NCBI GenBank assembly: GCA_031286245.1
Contig: JAITUO010000209.1
Location: 1-5,180 of the forward strand
Reading direction: 5' to 3'
DNA: 5,180 bases
Source: Coriobacteriales bacterium
GTDB lineage: Bacteria > Actinomycetota > Coriobacteriia > Coriobacteriales > UBA8131
Notes under the pieces: generated by a model
Seen by the model: only the letters and a program-made list of their open reading frames with translations
What the model was told of the DNA's origin: nothing
The model's database searches: none
Shown: positions 4,985 through 5,180 of the stretch, in pieces
Layout: the number at the start of each line of letters is the position of its first letter
Numbering within the stretch: position 1 is the first letter of the stretch
Made by a program: the position numbers and the translations under genes

Positions 4985-5180
4985 ATGATAGCTAACGGAG
5001 CTGCAATCACTAACGGAGCTGCAATCACCAACGGAGCTGCAATCACTAACGGAGCTGCAATCACTAACGGAGCTGCAATCACCATCGAGACACTGATCGC
5101 CCATGGAGTACGCGATGTCTTTGGCATCCCCGGCGGTTCGGTTTTAAACCTTTACGACGAACTGGCCCGCCGCAACGACC
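4985..5180 (+). CDS. ilvB: Acetolactate synthase large subunit, N-terminus (runs off the window)
   Basis: The first 65 codons are visible. After a repeated N-terminal tract the protein reads TIETLIAHGVRDVFGIPGG followed by SVLNLYDEL, the N-terminal thiamine diphosphate-binding motif of acetohydroxyacid synthases, where the residues after FG-x-PGG normally lead to the catalytic Glu further on. The enzyme condenses pyruvate with pyruvate or 2-oxobutyrate in valine, leucine and isoleucine synthesis. AAGGAGA (4974-4980) lies 4 nt before the ATG, so the start is firm. The valine-rich leader upstream favours the anabolic enzyme over other thiamine diphosphate decarboxylases of similar N-terminus. 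Odd feature: five copies of Asn-Gly-Ala-Ala-Ile-Thr follow Met-Ile-Ala, adding 24 residues beyond a single copy. Confidence 0.85.
   Translation, partial: MIANGAAITNGAAITNGAAITNGAAITNGAAITIETLIAHGVRDVFGIPGGSVLNLYDELARRND
4994..5083 (+). repeat. Five tandem 18-bp repeats at the acetolactate synthase N-terminus
   Basis: Units start at 4994, 5012, 5030, 5048 and 5066. All read AACGGAGCTGCAATCAC plus a final T, C, T, T and C respectively, so they differ only at one silent position. Each unit encodes NGAAIT. Because 18 is a multiple of three, changes in copy number keep the frame. Near-perfect identity indicates a recent expansion by slippage or unequal recombination. Each unit also contains GGAG, an SD-like sequence. 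Confidence 0.95.

Noticed and set aside
4985..5083. CRISPR-like array from the short tandem repeats
   Set aside because: The units are directly adjacent without spacers, are 18 bp long and are in frame within a coding sequence.
4862..5127. Two repetitive minus-strand open frames (repeated DCSSVS and APLVIA motifs)
   Set aside because: They are the reverse-strand readings of the 18-bp repeat tract in acetolactate synthase and cross the attenuator; there is no independent support.

Overview
The window looks like chromosomal DNA of an anaerobic, probably Gram-positive bacterium of middling GC content, Clostridia-like. The pointers are a surface protein ending in a sortase-type sorting signal (TPSTG, hydrophobic helix, Arg/Lys tail), Listeria-Bacteroides (InlB-type) repeats, a uroporphyrinogen-decarboxylase-family (MtaA/MtbA-like) protein of the kind used in corrinoid methyl transfer, and strong GGAG-type ribosome binding sites. 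The assignment is an inference from gene content. An actinobacterial (Coriobacteriia-type) source is not excluded.

Layout: (1) 1-1397, plus strand, is the 3' end of a large cell-wall-anchored protein: beta-helix-like glycine-rich repeats, one InlB-type repeat, three near-identical 68-residue repeats at an exact 228-bp period, and a sorting signal. (2) 1398-1527 is a convergent intergenic region with an 11-bp perfect stem that probably terminates the next gene. (3) 1528-2526, minus strand, is a URO-D-family methyltransferase-like gene, with a candidate promoter overlapped by a small palindrome. (4) 2527-2904 is a divergent regulatory region. (5) 2905-3990 and 4039-4506, plus strand, are an AlkC-type DNA alkylation repair glycosylase and a small isochorismatase-like cysteine hydrolase, 48 bp apart and probably cotranscribed. 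(6) 4507-4771 is non-coding and holds a 12-bp perfect inverted repeat, a cluster of GTCGCAC motifs and a strong sigma-70/A-type promoter. (7) 4772-4984 is a complete transcription-attenuation leader. (8) From 4985 to the window end is the start of acetolactate synthase large subunit (ilvB-like).

The most interesting part is the last 460 bp. The promoter TTGACA-N18-TATAAA is followed directly by a ribosome binding site and a 31-codon ORF with eight valine codons, including GTA-GTA-GTA and GTA-GTA runs. A GC-rich terminator with a six-T tail follows, and then the acetolactate synthase start. A segment inside the leader ORF is a perfect 9-nt complement of the terminator's 5' arm, and a smaller hairpin overlaps that segment. 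These are the parts expected for valine-responsive, ribosome-mediated attenuation of branched-chain amino acid synthesis. Immediately after the start codon the enzyme carries five in-frame copies of an 18-bp repeat (Asn-Gly-Ala-Ala-Ile-Thr). One copy alone would give an N-terminus of ordinary length, so this looks like a recent microsatellite-like expansion in an essential biosynthetic gene.
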